This document shows positions 1 through 7,938 of a stretch of 34,571 nucleotides of DNA, piece by piece. The notes beneath the pieces were generated by a model. That model was not told the DNA's origin and made no database searches. It worked only from the letters and a program-made list of their open reading frames with translations. Positions within the stretch are counted from its first letter, which is position 1; every line of letters starts with the position of its first letter. The position numbers and the translations under genes were made by a program. The DNA is from JASLCR01 sp964384345 (GTDB lineage: Bacteria; Patescibacteriota; Saccharimonadia; Saccharimonadales; Saccharimonadaceae). The DNA lies in assembly GCA_964384345.1 (NCBI GenBank), contig CAYLKD010000010.1, positions 1 through 34,571 on the forward strand, read 5' to 3'.

Positions 1-29
1 TATGATTAAGCTCGTATACCTCAGTTATA

Positions 30-58
30 TTGACAATATGTCACAAAAAATGTAAAGC
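30..58 (+). promoter_or_regulatory. Candidate promoter of the first orphan gene
   Basis: A perfect -35 TTGACA at 30-35 is followed after 17 nt by TAAAGC at 53-58, a weak -10. A second AT-rich stretch follows at 59-70. The -35 box is part of a small palindrome, TGACA-ATA-TGTCA at 31-43, which could be an operator. The gene start at 113 is downstream in the right direction. The -10 match is poor, so confidence is limited. Confidence 0.35.
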
Positions 59-112
59 TATATCTATATTCGACTGCATCAGGTGGCCGGATCGAGCACT
101 CCTGGAGGAGAC

Positions 113-1147
113 ATGCGTTTTACATTCCCTCGCTTGAATGCGAGCAGAACAGTCATAGCCATGCGTGCTGCTATCGCTGTGATCGCCATGATGGTGCTCA
201 CTTTCGGCATGATCTGGAAAGGATTGCAGTTCACCCTCATCATCGTGCTAGCAGCTGTCTTGTTGTGGACTATTTGGTACTTCGCTCGCCAAGGCAAAAT
301 TTGGCGCAGCACACCGTCTATGAGACCGCGACCTAGTCTTTTGAAGCGCGGCGCACCCGCCTCAGAAGAGCAGCTCACATGTGAAGGCCACGTGAGCCGC
401 TATGACGACACGGTCGAGATCCCGATCGAGTACTATAAGTCAGAAGCAGAGCCATCGGGTCTGAGGATTACTTTGGTACCTTACAGAAAGGTTATTGAAG
501 ACGATGGTTCATTCTGGTTGCGCGTCGGTATACGTGGACGCAAGTCTACGGAACCCATACACTCGCGAGTACGCTTAGATGAAGGACACCTGGTTAACCG
601 TGATCTTGCAGCTATGTGCGACTTCATTCCCCTGGATGGTGAGACGACGATTCATGTCTTGACGCGTCTTCGTGTTGTGAGCTTCGTCTTCAAGTTCGGA
701 TTCGTGGCTGCGGTCGTCGCAAGTTTTGGACTCGCTGGAGCTTTGGTGGCCTTACTCTGGAATCATCAGGACCGAATGTGGGTCATCGCTGCTGCGGTAG
801 GTCTGCTGGTTGCCATATCCCGCGTCTACGTCTACTGGATGAGGTGGTATTACCGCTACATCGTCGTCACAAACCTTCGCCTTTGCCTCTGGTATAGCCC
901 GCCGTTTGGTTTGCCTGGACGGAAGCGAAGTGCTTTCATTGAGGACATCCGCGGTTTCGATCCGCTCGACATGAGCTGGGTTTACAACCAGATATTTCAC
1001 TGTGGCACAGTGGCCGGAGAGACTGCGGCCACGACAACCGATGACTGGATCCGCGAAGGAATCAGCCACGTGCCGCAGCACGAAGACGTGGCCAACATCG
1101 TCAATCAACAGCGGGCCAAGACAAAGACAGGCTCGCTAGCCGACTGA
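113..1147 (+). CDS. Membrane protein with bacterial PH-like (bPH2/DUF304) domain
   Basis: A protein of 344 residues. The ATG at 113 is preferred over the in-frame GTG at 83 because GGAGGAG lies at 104-110 just before it. Two hydrophobic helices occupy about residues 10-55. A soluble segment rich in charged residues follows, then a second hydrophobic pair at about 195-245. The C-terminal part (YRYIVVTNLRLCL, then a Phe/His-Cys-Gly-Thr-Val segment and a final helix) resembles the bacterial PH-like domains found behind transmembrane helices; this is family resemblance judged by eye. Function is unknown, perhaps membrane-surface sensing. The DNA looks more G+C-rich than the housekeeping genes nearby, and a long hairpin follows the stop codon. 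It appears to be transcribed alone. Confidence 0.6.
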   Translation: MRFTFPRLNASRTVIAMRAAIAVIAMMVLTFGMIWKGLQFTLIIVLAAVLLWTIWYFARQGKIWRSTPSMRPRPSLLKRGAPASEEQLTCEGHVSRYDDTVEIPIEYYKSEAEPSGLRITLVPYRKVIEDDGSFWLRVGIRGRKSTEPIHSRVRLDEGHLVNRDLAAMCDFIPLDGETTIHVLTRLRVVSFVFKFGFVAAVVASFGLAGALVALLWNHQDRMWVIAAAVGLLVAISRVYVYWMRWYYRYIVVTNLRLCLWYSPPFGLPGRKRSAFIEDIRGFDPLDMSWVYNQIFHCGTVAGETAATTTDDWIREGISHVPQHEDVANIVNQQRAKTKTGSLAD

Positions 1148-1160
1148 CTCTCTCCTCCAG

Positions 1161-1231
1161 TTGAGTGCGCATTGGCATGGGTGCCGCCCGATACGTTTTA
1201 TGTATCGCGGCGGCGCCCATGCCAGACTCAA
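1161..1231. terminator. Long hairpin after the first orphan gene
   Basis: GGCATGGGTGCCGCC at 1174-1188 pairs with GGCGGCGCCCATGCC at 1209-1223, with one G-U pair. An inner CGATAC/GTATCG pair and an outer TTGAGT/ACTCAA pair (1161-1166 and 1226-1231) extend it. There is no long U-run after the stem, so it may be an RNA stabiliser or a factor-dependent terminator rather than a classic intrinsic one. Confidence 0.5.
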
Positions 1232-1252
1232 CGTTATTATATTCGATTACAT

Positions 1253-1287
1253 AAAAAATAGGCTAAATCATTAAGCCTATTTTTTTG
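1253..1287. terminator. Bidirectional intrinsic terminator
   Basis: AAAAAATAGGCT at 1253-1264 is an exact inverted copy of AGCCTATTTTTT at 1274-1285, around a 9-nt loop and followed by T at 1286-1287. The A-run on one side and T-run on the other allow termination on both strands. It sits between the first orphan gene and the convergent gene at 1416-1841. Confidence 0.75.
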
Positions 1288-1350
1288 TATACATCTAATA
1301 TCAAGGAATGTGGAACGAAAAGTGTGCAGTTGAATGCAAGATGCCTGGAC

Positions 1351-1391
1351 GGCTGAGGTATCGCGTCCAAGAGCGATGCGATACCTCAGCC
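1351..1391 (-). terminator. Perfect 14-bp hairpin after the 1416-1841 gene
   Basis: GGCTGAGGTATCGC at 1351-1364 pairs exactly with GCGATACCTCAGCC at 1378-1391 around a 13-nt loop, 24 nt beyond the stop codon of the minus-strand gene. No U-run follows. Confidence 0.5.
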
Positions 1392-1415
1392 TTGCCCGAG
1401 CGGTGTGACAGCTGT

Positions 1416-1841
1416 TCACGACCCGAGGGTCAGAAACGCGCTCACCCAGATGGAAGCGTGCTGGACGATCCACTGAAAGGCCGCGGCGACTGGGCCTACC
1501 GATAGCAGCAGCAGCGCGCTGATGATCGTAGTGATCAGCCAGCCGAGGGTTGCGGTCTTCTTGTCGGTCAGCTTGTTGGCGCTCACCCAGAACACGACAC
1601 CGGCCAGGACGCCGATCACCGTTGTGGCGGTGAAGGCCGTCCAGTTTGGGTTGCGAAGCAAACCGGTGTAGGTGTCGCGGCTCCACTTGGAGAGATCACG
1701 GATCCACGGGATGCTGACGAAGAGTAGACCGATCAGTATGGCCAGATTCACTGGACGAGCGAACTTGACCCTGCCGGTGATGACCGCGTAGACGCCTAGA
1801 AGCGTCCAGAAGACGACGAGTGTCGCCAGTGAGTCTCGCAT
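1416..1841 (-). CDS. Small multi-helix membrane protein, unknown function
   Basis: A protein of 141 residues with about four hydrophobic helices (near residues 5-22, 31-47, 70-90 and 97-120, with another stretch at the C-terminus) and short charged loops. I recognise no family. The ATG at 1841 has only a weak AGGT upstream. The gene stands alone between inverted repeats and is followed by a strong hairpin. Its base composition differs visibly from topA next door, which suggests recent acquisition. A role in the membrane is all the sequence supports. Confidence 0.55.
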   Translation of the reverse strand: MRDSLATLVVFWTLLGVYAVITGRVKFARPVNLAILIGLLFVSIPWIRDLSKWSRDTYTGLLRNPNWTAFTATTVIGVLAGVVFWVSANKLTDKKTATLGWLITTIISALLLLSVGPVAAAFQWIVQHASIWVSAFLTLGS

Positions 1842-2029
1842 GGTTGACCTAGTTTCTATGCCGGAGCACGTCGAGGCGGATGTAAAAAGGCTGTCACGGG
1901 TGCGACGTCCTTGTCGAAGTCTGAGCCGCAGCGCAAACTTTTCGTTCCAAAATTACCATACACCTATTTTGACAAAATAGCTAGTTCATATGATCTTTGA
2001 TCATACTGTTTGGTCATGAAGCAGATGAT

Positions 2030-4357
2030 TTACTTTTTTCGTTTTTGTGCTGGGCGGCGGGATTTTTTGGCGGGAGCGGCGGTGAGTAGCTTTTTAGCTG
2101 CTTTTTCGTCGAGGGATTTTGGGTCGACATCTTTTGGTATCTTAGTGTTCTTCTTACCATCAGTGATGTACGGTCCAAAACGGCCGTTGAGGACTTTAAT
2201 ATCGCCAAAGACTGCAATATTTTTTTCGGCTTCTGCGGTCAACTTCGCTTGGTAGAGCTCGAGGGCTTTTTCTAGTGTAATATCATGCGGGTCGTCTTCC
2301 TTGAGGCTTACATACAGCGGCGTCGTAGTTTTCGTTTTGGTCCCAATCTGTATAAATGGTCCAAAACGGCCAATGTTGGCACGAATATCAAGTCCGTCTG
2401 CAGTTTGCCCGACGATGCGCGGCAGCTTGAAGGCTTCGAGCGCTTGCTCGAGTGTCACCGTTTCAAGCTTCGCGCCTTTAGGCAGTGGTGCAAAATCTGG
2501 TTTGTTGTCTTTATCCTCAGTAGCGCCGAGCTGCAACATCGGACCGAAGCGACCAAAGCGAGCAATGATCGGCCTACCAGATTTTGGGTCGATGCCGACT
2601 TCCCTGTTCGTCCCGACACTTGAGCGGTCGATGCCGCCAGAGTTTTCAATCAGCGTATGGAATGGTTTATAAAATTCTTCGAGCATGGTGTTACGCGCCA
2701 GTTTGTTGTCGGCAATCGCGTCAAATTCTTGCTCGATCGAAGCGGTAAAGTCAAAGTCGACGACTTGCGAAAAGTGATCACTCAAAAAGCTTGCGATCAG
2801 TTCACCGGCTGGTGTTGGTACCAACTTCCCTTTGGTCGAGCCAGTTTTTTCCTCGACAACCTCTCGTTCGACTTCGCCGTTGGTCAGAGACAAGACGATT
2901 GCTTCGCGCGGCTGTCCTTCGCCGTCGCCCTTCTCAGCGTAGCCACGAGTCTGAATTGTATCAATGATCGTCGCATACGTACTCGGTCGGCCGATACCGA
3001 GCTCCTCAAGCTTCTTGACGAGCGCTCCTTCAGTAAAGCGAGCTGGTGGTTTGGCGAACATTTGGCGAGCGGTTACTTCGCTGGCGCCGAGTTCGTCACC
3101 GGACTTGAGGGCCGGCAAGATTTCTTCTTTTGATGCGCCGTAGACGCGCAGGAACCCATCAAAGGTAATCACCTGCCCTTTGGCTTCAAAGACGTCTGTG
3201 CCAGTTGAAAAGGTGATGGTGACCGTCGTGTTCTCGAGTTTTGCCGGGCTCATCTGGCTTGCGAGCGTGCGGCGGCGGATGAGATCGTAGAGTTTTTGGT
3301 CGTATTCGTTGTTGCTGGCGGTTTCTAGGCTGATATCAGTCGGTCGAATTGCTTCGTGTGCTTCTTGGGCGCTCGCGCTCTTGGTTTTGAATTTGCGCAC
3401 CGTGGAGTACTCGGGTCCGTAGAGCCGTTTGATAAAATCAGTCGCAGCAGCGATCGCTTGGCCAGATAAATTGACACTGTCAGTACGCATGTAGGTGATT
3501 TTTCCGTCTTGATATAACTTCTGTGCACCAGCCATCGTGGCCTTTGAGCCGAAGCCCAACTTCGCGTTTGCCTCTTGCTGGAGCGTACTGGTCGTAAATG
3601 GCGCGGCTGGGTTGCGTGTACCAGGATTCTTGGTGACGGCAGCAACAGAATACGCTGCGTCTTTTAAGCTTTCGAGAAATGTTCGTGCTTCGGCTTCGGT
3701 TGCAAAACGTTTGCCGAGTTCTGCCTTGAATTCCTCTTTGCCGTGATAAAACAGCGCGGTGACGCGGTAGCTACTGCTGCCTTCAAAGGCTTGGATTTCA
3801 TTTTCGCGCTCGACAAGCAGTCGAACAGCAGGGCTTTGGACGCGTCCAGCAGATTTACCACCTGGCACTTTCTGCCAGACGACTGGACTCAGCTCGAAGC
3901 CAACAATACGATCAAGGATCTGACGGGCTTGCTGCGCCTGTACTAGATGCATGTCAACCGTTCGCGGTGTTTTGATAGCAGCTTCTATCGCCGGTTTAGT
4001 GATTTCATGAAACACGATTCGCTTTGTTTTGACGGGGTCAAGACCAAGTACTTCACAGAGGTGCCAAGCAATTGCCTCGCCTTCGCGGTCTTCATCGGTT
4101 GCAAGCCAGATATTGTCTTTACCGGCTAGTTTTGCCTCACGTTTAAGCTCGGCAATGATTTTTCGTTTTTCAGGATCAACTTCGTAGATCGTTGCAAAGC
4201 CGTTTTTCGTATCAATCGGGGGCCTGCCATCTTTTGTCTTTTTGACGATAGAACGAATATGCCCCACGCTCGAAAGCACGTGAAAATCACTGCCGAGATA
4301 CTTCTCGATAGTTTTGGCTTTGGCTGGGGACTCGACGATGACAAGATTTTTAGACAT
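2030..4357 (-). CDS. topA: DNA topoisomerase I (type IA)
   Basis: A protein of 775 residues that relaxes negative supercoils by single-strand passage. The N-terminal TOPRIM domain carries the E-S-P-A-K-A-K-T-I motif (9-17) and the acidic motif TDEDREGE at 87-94, which binds the metal. The catalytic tyrosine is Y289 in ITYMRTDSVNLS. The core runs to about residue 560. Instead of zinc-binding cysteines, the C-terminus has three repeats of the toprim C-terminal type (RFGPMLQLG, RFGPFIQIG, RFGPYITDG) and a Lys/Arg-rich tail. Length and layout fit the actinobacterial and Patescibacterial form. The ATG at 4357 lies 8 nt from a TATACT box and has no Shine-Dalgarno, so the mRNA may be leaderless. Confidence 0.97.
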   Translation of the reverse strand: MSKNLVIVESPAKAKTIEKYLGSDFHVLSSVGHIRSIVKKTKDGRPPIDTKNGFATIYEVDPEKRKIIAELKREAKLAGKDNIWLATDEDREGEAIAWHLCEVLGLDPVKTKRIVFHEITKPAIEAAIKTPRTVDMHLVQAQQARQILDRIVGFELSPVVWQKVPGGKSAGRVQSPAVRLLVERENEIQAFEGSSSYRVTALFYHGKEEFKAELGKRFATEAEARTFLESLKDAAYSVAAVTKNPGTRNPAAPFTTSTLQQEANAKLGFGSKATMAGAQKLYQDGKITYMRTDSVNLSGQAIAAATDFIKRLYGPEYSTVRKFKTKSASAQEAHEAIRPTDISLETASNNEYDQKLYDLIRRRTLASQMSPAKLENTTVTITFSTGTDVFEAKGQVITFDGFLRVYGASKEEILPALKSGDELGASEVTARQMFAKPPARFTEGALVKKLEELGIGRPSTYATIIDTIQTRGYAEKGDGEGQPREAIVLSLTNGEVEREVVEEKTGSTKGKLVPTPAGELIASFLSDHFSQVVDFDFTASIEQEFDAIADNKLARNTMLEEFYKPFHTLIENSGGIDRSSVGTNREVGIDPKSGRPIIARFGRFGPMLQLGATEDKDNKPDFAPLPKGAKLETVTLEQALEAFKLPRIVGQTADGLDIRANIGRFGPFIQIGTKTKTTTPLYVSLKEDDPHDITLEKALELYQAKLTAEAEKNIAVFGDIKVLNGRFGPYITDGKKNTKIPKDVDPKSLDEKAAKKLLTAAPAKKSRRPAQKRKK

Positions 4358-4365
4358 ATATAGAT

Positions 4366-4395
4366 AGTATAGCGTGTCCCTATTCGGACAGACAA
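4366..4395 (-). promoter_or_regulatory. topA promoter, predicts leaderless mRNA
   Basis: On the minus strand TTGTCT (4395-4390) and TATACT (4371-4366) are 18 nt apart. Only 8 nt separate the -10 from the topA ATG, so transcription would begin at or next to the start codon. A second candidate further upstream has TTGACA and TAATTG with 17-nt spacing, which would give a normal leader. Confidence 0.5.
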
Positions 4396-4538
4396 TTAGT
4401 GATACTACGCGGTAATGTCAATAAATGCAAATAATTATTCTTTAATGTTTGAACTGAACACTGTTGACGCCTCTGGCAGTGAGCAGTATGCTAATAGTAT
4501 CGCTGAACTAACGCGAAATAAACACAACAAATTACAAA

Positions 4539-4600
4539 TTGACAAATAACCAGTATTGTGATATTTTAATAAAATCGACGTTCACCTCCCGTGGTATACT
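4539..4600 (+). promoter_or_regulatory. Tandem promoters of the acidic-protein gene
   Basis: TTGACA at 4539-4544 and TATTTT at 4562-4567 are 17 nt apart. A second, extended -10 (TGGTATACT) lies at 4592-4600. The first promoter overlaps the TTG that a longest-ORF rule would take as the start codon, which argues for a start further downstream. Confidence 0.5.
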
Positions 4601-4652
4601 CCCTCCGGCTCATGAACGCCATGTCAGTAATAACGAAAGGCTTATTATCATC

Positions 4653-5120
4653 ATGGATCATCTACAAGAAGCATTAAATCGTCGAGCTATGGGGTATCCT
4701 TATGACGAAGATGCAGTTGAACATGCGGTTGCGGACGGCATAGGCGGTGCGGCTGAAGCTGACATTGACACTGACGAAACATGGGTTGTTAGTCAATCTA
4801 TCGACTTCGTAACTGAAGAAGAATTAGAGCTACTTATCACCAGTGGGGCCAAGAAAGATATAGAGCAGGGCGAGATATCATTTCCGCCAGAAATAGAATC
4901 TGCACTCCGTCTTGCTACTGAATTCTATGACACTTATTTAGCTGATATTTCAGATCTGGATAGAGTAGAAGTAATTGATCGCTACGTGGCTAAACTAATT
5001 GAGCTCTTAGAAGCTGTATCACAAAGTACAGATAGTGAACCAGAGGAAGCTGACAAAGCTGAACCAGTCGATGTTGCGACGTATGTTCGCAAAGTCCACG
5101 CATTAGCATTAGCAACGTAA
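4653..5120 (+). CDS. Acidic hypothetical protein
   Basis: A protein of 155 residues, strongly acidic, predicted mostly helical and without membrane segments or recognised motifs. I choose the ATG at 4653 (MDHLQEALNRRAM) because the longer in-frame ORF begins inside a promoter -35 box and has no other conventional start. A weak GAAAGG lies upstream. A 21-codon ORF (4612-4677) starts 11 nt after the TATACT box in another frame and overlaps this start, so it could act as a leader peptide, but chance is possible. The gene lies between topA and dprA, which are often neighbours in bacteria, and runs against both. Function unknown. Confidence 0.6.
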   Translation: MDHLQEALNRRAMGYPYDEDAVEHAVADGIGGAAEADIDTDETWVVSQSIDFVTEEELELLITSGAKKDIEQGEISFPPEIESALRLATEFYDTYLADISDLDRVEVIDRYVAKLIELLEAVSQSTDSEPEEADKAEPVDVATYVRKVHALALAT

Positions 5121-5213
5121 AAACGAAATCCCCCGCCGCTCTATAAAGAGCTGAGAAATTTTATTTTCTAACTTATTTTCTGCTAGCACAATTTACACAC
5201 AGTTAAATTTGTA

Positions 5214-6071
5214 TTATCGGATCGTCCACTGATTAGCTCCGAGATTTTTGATCGAGCCATTTAGCTCGAGCATGGTAAGAGCCGTCGACAGCTCAGTCGC
5301 TGTTGTTTCAGACTGTTGCTGAAGTTCATCGCCGTCGCGGATGCCACTCGCGATTAGTGCAATAACTTTTGTTTCCAGCGGTGTCGAGCCAAGCGGCAGG
5401 CTCGTTTGCTCGTGCTGCAAGCTCGGCGCGATGACATCGAGAATATCATCGACGTGTGTCACCGGCGTTGCTCCTTGCTTGAGTAGTTCATTGCAGCCGA
5501 TACTCATAGCGCTGGTGATATTGCCTGGCACGACAAATACTTCCTTGCCCTGTTCGAGCGCGTGCATGGCGGTGTTTAAGGTTCCGCTGCGCGAGCCTGC
5601 TTCAGTGATAATCACTGCATCGCTCAGACCACTAACGATTCGGTTACGCTGCAAGAATGTCCATGATTTGGCAGATTCGTGATCGGGGTATTCACTCAAA
5701 ATCGCTCCCCCGCTTTTGATGATTTGCTCGGCCAGATTTTTGTGTGCTGCTGGGTAAATCTCTGGCAGTCCGTTGGCGAGAACTGCGAGCGTGGTCCCGC
5801 CGGCTTCAAGCGCAGCACGATGCGCGATCGAATCAACACCGAATGCAAGTCCACTGACAATGACAATTCCCCGACGAGCAAGCTCAGAAGCAAGCATCTG
5901 TGTAATCTCTTGCCCGTATTTGGTTGGCTTACGCGTGCCAACGATTGCAACCGTCGGAACGCGAGAGGCAGGAAGAGTTCCAGCAAAGCGCAATGATTTC
6001 GGTGGCTTGGCAATAGAAGATAGTATCTGTAGAAAAATGCTGGTATCTGGTGATATTGTATTGATTTTCAT
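5214..6071 (-). CDS. dprA: DNA-processing protein DprA
   Basis: A protein of 285 residues. DprA binds incoming single-stranded DNA in natural transformation and loads RecA. The extended Rossmann core shows VAIVGTRKPTKYG (about 41-53), SGLAFGVDSIAH (73-84), a glycine-rich NGLPEIYP segment (100-107), RNRIVSGLSDAVIITEAG (142-159) and VPGN (181-184). A small winged-helix-like C-terminus (about 225-285) follows, as in many DprA proteins. The N-terminal SAM-like domain of longer homologues is absent. Its presence suggests that this lineage can take up DNA, which fits the secretion and uptake genes further on. An upstream TTAACA/AATACT pair is a weak promoter candidate. Confidence 0.95.
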   Translation of the reverse strand: MKINTISPDTSIFLQILSSIAKPPKSLRFAGTLPASRVPTVAIVGTRKPTKYGQEITQMLASELARRGIVIVSGLAFGVDSIAHRAALEAGGTTLAVLANGLPEIYPAAHKNLAEQIIKSGGAILSEYPDHESAKSWTFLQRNRIVSGLSDAVIITEAGSRSGTLNTAMHALEQGKEVFVVPGNITSAMSIGCNELLKQGATPVTHVDDILDVIAPSLQHEQTSLPLGSTPLETKVIALIASGIRDGDELQQQSETTATELSTALTMLELNGSIKNLGANQWTIR

Positions 6072-6091
6072 AGGAAAAGTGTCAAAAAGTA

Positions 6092-6120
6092 TTGACTTAG
6101 TGTCAAATCCGTGTTAATAT
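6092..6120 (+). promoter_or_regulatory. Promoter of the structured RNA
   Basis: TTGACT at 6092-6097 and TAATAT at 6115-6120 are separated by exactly 17 nt, placing the transcript start near 6127. No good ORF follows within the transcript. Copies of TGTCAA and TTGAC around 6081-6106 form direct and inverted repeats that might be an operator shared with the divergent dprA. Confidence 0.7.
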
Positions 6121-6126
6121 CGGGCA

Positions 6127-6448
6127 TGATTGGTTGCGATAAACTTTTGCGAGGCGCAACCAAACGCACCTTATACCCCCTATTCTAACTTATGTTAGGT
6201 TGTAAGCAATGCGCACTCGTGGTAATCTACCCTCCACCGCGGGAGCCGTTTAGAAAAGCATTGCTTGCATACTAATCCCTTTAACCCTATATTCGGATAC
6301 ACGGTAGCGTGATTATCAAGTAATGAATTCTTCGGAGTTCAGGCGTCCACCTTCCATAGAGTCGTGTGCGCACGCTTCACGCGTGATTCCGGGGTGGTTG
6401 AAGGGTCAAACGGCGCCAGGTGATGCCCACCCTTACCTGGCGCTTTTT
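6127..6448 (+). ncRNA. Structured RNA of about 320 nt, family not identified
   Basis: This intergenic stretch has its own promoter, its own intrinsic terminator and at least four further hairpins. TTGGTTGCG (6130-6138) pairs exactly with CGCAACCAA (6155-6163). CTAAC and GTTAG close a 4-nt loop at 6185-6198. TGTAAGCAATGC (6201-6212) pairs over 12 bp with GCATTGCTTGCA (6258-6269). TGAATTC (6324-6330) pairs with GAGTTCA (6335-6341) around a UUCG tetraloop, a strong sign of selected RNA structure. It ends 149 nt before the ZIP transporter gene, so it is either an independent RNA or a cis-regulatory leader with early termination. I looked for the RNase P, tmRNA and SRP RNA consensus elements and did not find them. 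Confidence 0.65.
6413..6448 (+). terminator. Intrinsic terminator of the structured RNA
   Basis: GCGCCAGGT at 6413-6421 pairs exactly with ACCTGGCGC at 6435-6443 and is followed by five T at 6444-6448. Confidence 0.85.
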
Positions 6449-6597
6449 GATTGGAATTTTGCTATTTATTAATCGAACTCAATCGTGATGCATCATCCTT
6501 ATTATGCTATTATGTGTGTATCGCTATACACTGTTTCGTCCGACTGTAGCCTTGCTTTTGACTTTTGATCTTGATTACATAAAAACTAGGAGAAATT

Positions 6598-7350
6598 ATG
6601 GATAATGCATACTGGCTCATGATCTTTGCGATTGTGCTGGGAAGTTTAATTTCGCTTATTGGCGGTGCGACGATATTTTTATCAAAAAAACGCCGTGCGA
6701 CGGCAATTTTATTGGCCCTGCCCTTCGGCGCCGGTGCCTTGCTTGCGGCGGCGTTTTTTGATTTGCTGCCAGAGAGTTTTGAGCTCGGTAACCCGCGGCA
6801 TTTGCTGACGTGGACGCTGATTGGTTTTACATCATTCTTTTTGCTCGAACGCATGTCGAGCTGGTTTCACCATCATCACGAGCACAGCGTGACCGCAAAA
6901 AATCAGTCACAAAATACAATGGTGATGATCGGTGATTTGATGCACAACCTGATCGACGGTATCGCAATTGCAGCGGCATTTCTGGTCAATCCGGCCAGCG
7001 GTTTCATCACGACAATCGCCGTGAGTGCGCACGAAATTCCTAAAGAAATCGGAACGTTTGGCATCTTACTATCTCGTGGCTGGAAAGATAAAAAAGTTAT
7101 GCTGGCAAATGTCATGACGGCAGTTGGTACGCTGATCGCAGCCAGCTTCGTGTACATTATGGGAAGTCACGTGCGTTTACCTGAGGCAGAGCTGCTGGCG
7201 ATCACGAGTGGGTTCTTCATATACGTGGCAGCGAGCGACATCATTCCAGATATACATGAGCAAACACGTTCAGTAGGCACCAAGCAGGCGTTGGTGCTCG
7301 TACTAGGAATCGTTTTCGTTGGATGCGTTATCAGTCTTCTCGGCGTCTGA
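6598..7350 (+). CDS. ZIP-family divalent metal transporter
   Basis: A protein of 250 residues with about eight membrane helices that would import zinc or a related metal. The histidine-rich loop HHHHEH (91-96) is followed by the two signature metal-binding helices: HNLIDG (116-121) and HEIPKE (145-150). Length is normal for bacterial ZIP proteins. AGGAG sits 7 nt upstream of the ATG. An extended -10 (TGCTATTAT) lies near 6507-6515. The 3' end overlaps the convergent pth gene by 48 bp. Because the unidentified structured RNA ends just upstream, metal-dependent control through that RNA is conceivable, but nothing in the sequence proves it. Confidence 0.9.
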   Translation: MDNAYWLMIFAIVLGSLISLIGGATIFLSKKRRATAILLALPFGAGALLAAAFFDLLPESFELGNPRHLLTWTLIGFTSFFLLERMSSWFHHHHEHSVTAKNQSQNTMVMIGDLMHNLIDGIAIAAAFLVNPASGFITTIAVSAHEIPKEIGTFGILLSRGWKDKKVMLANVMTAVGTLIAASFVYIMGSHVRLPEAELLAITSGFFIYVAASDIIPDIHEQTRSVGTKQALVLVLGIVFVGCVISLLGV

Positions 7351-7926
7351 TTGAACTGGAGATTCGTTTAAGAAAGTATAAGACGTTGCTTCAAATGATC
7401 CACTAATGAATTTTTCAATACCGGCATGTACAGCCGCACCAATGCGCATAAGGTCGTCAGATTCTTGGCGAGAAAACTTACCGAGCACAAAATCAACATC
7501 CGGCGTGAGATGACGCAATTGACTCGCTACACCGACACGGATCCTGGCGCTGTCTTGCCCACCGTGCGCGTTGATGGACTTGATGCCATTGTTACCGGCA
7601 TCAGAGCCACCGCGGCGCATACGCACCGTCCCAAACGGTAGCGCGAGCTCATCGTGAACAATCAGTGTGTCGGCAGGGTCAAGTTTATAAAAATCAATGA
7701 GGCTGCGATAGCTTAGTCCGCTATCGTTGTAATAGGTCAAAGGTTTGACGAGGAGTGCTTTTTCGCCACCTATAGATACTTCGGCAATGTCAGCTCGGAA
7801 TTTTGGCTTGGTACTAAACTCGCTAGCATGTTCCTTTGCAAACTGATCTAGCATGAAAAAACCTACATTGTGGCGCGTCTGGTCGTAGCGACTTTCTGGA
7901 TTGCCTAGCCCAACGAATAGTTTCAT
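7303..7926 (-). CDS. pth: Peptidyl-tRNA hydrolase
   Basis: A protein of 207 residues that cleaves peptidyl-tRNA released from stalled ribosomes. The active-site residues are visible: N9 in VGLGNP, H19 in TRHNVGF, D92 in IVHDEL and N113 in the GNNGIKSI loop. In most homologues that loop reads GHNG, so the His is replaced by Asn here. A C-terminal extension of about 20 polar residues follows the conserved fold. The start is 6 nt from a TAAAAT hexamer with no Shine-Dalgarno. The coding end overlaps the ZIP gene on the other strand. Confidence 0.95.
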   Translation of the reverse strand: MKLFVGLGNPESRYDQTRHNVGFFMLDQFAKEHASEFSTKPKFRADIAEVSIGGEKALLVKPLTYYNDSGLSYRSLIDFYKLDPADTLIVHDELALPFGTVRMRRGGSDAGNNGIKSINAHGGQDSARIRVGVASQLRHLTPDVDFVLGKFSRQESDDLMRIGAAVHAGIEKFISGSFEATSYTFLNESPVQSDAEKTDNASNENDS

Positions 7927-7932
7927 GCTTGT

Positions 7933-7938
7933 ATTTTA
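7933..7938 (-). promoter_or_regulatory. -10 box of pth, possible leaderless start
   Basis: TAAAAT on the minus strand ends 6 nt before the pth ATG. I see no convincing -35 at 16-18 nt. The position fits the leaderless pattern seen at several other genes in this window. Confidence 0.35.

Larger units (their letters stand above)
1311..1949. repeat. Segment bounded by 13-bp inverted repeats
   Basis: TGGAACGAAAAGT at 1311-1323 recurs inverted and exact at 1937-1949. Just inside, TGC is also shared after one mismatch. The two copies enclose 639 bp that contain one membrane-protein gene and its hairpin. The enclosed DNA looks G+C-rich while the DNA outside is A+T-rich. I saw no clear target-site duplication and no transposase gene. 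It could be a small mobilisable cassette or a pair of protein-binding sites. Confidence 0.45.

Noticed and set aside
4539..4652. A TTG start at 4539 giving a 193-aa acidic protein.
   Set aside because: The TTG is the beginning of a TTGACA -35 box with a matching -10 at 17 nt, so the region is promoter, not coding. The ATG at 4653 is used instead.
6127..6448. Structured RNA as RNase P RNA, tmRNA or SRP RNA.
   Set aside because: The conserved GAGGAAAGUC and ACAGAA-type elements of RNase P, the tRNA-like ends and tag frame of tmRNA, and the GGAA-loop core of SRP RNA were not found. A divergent member cannot be excluded without a covariance search.
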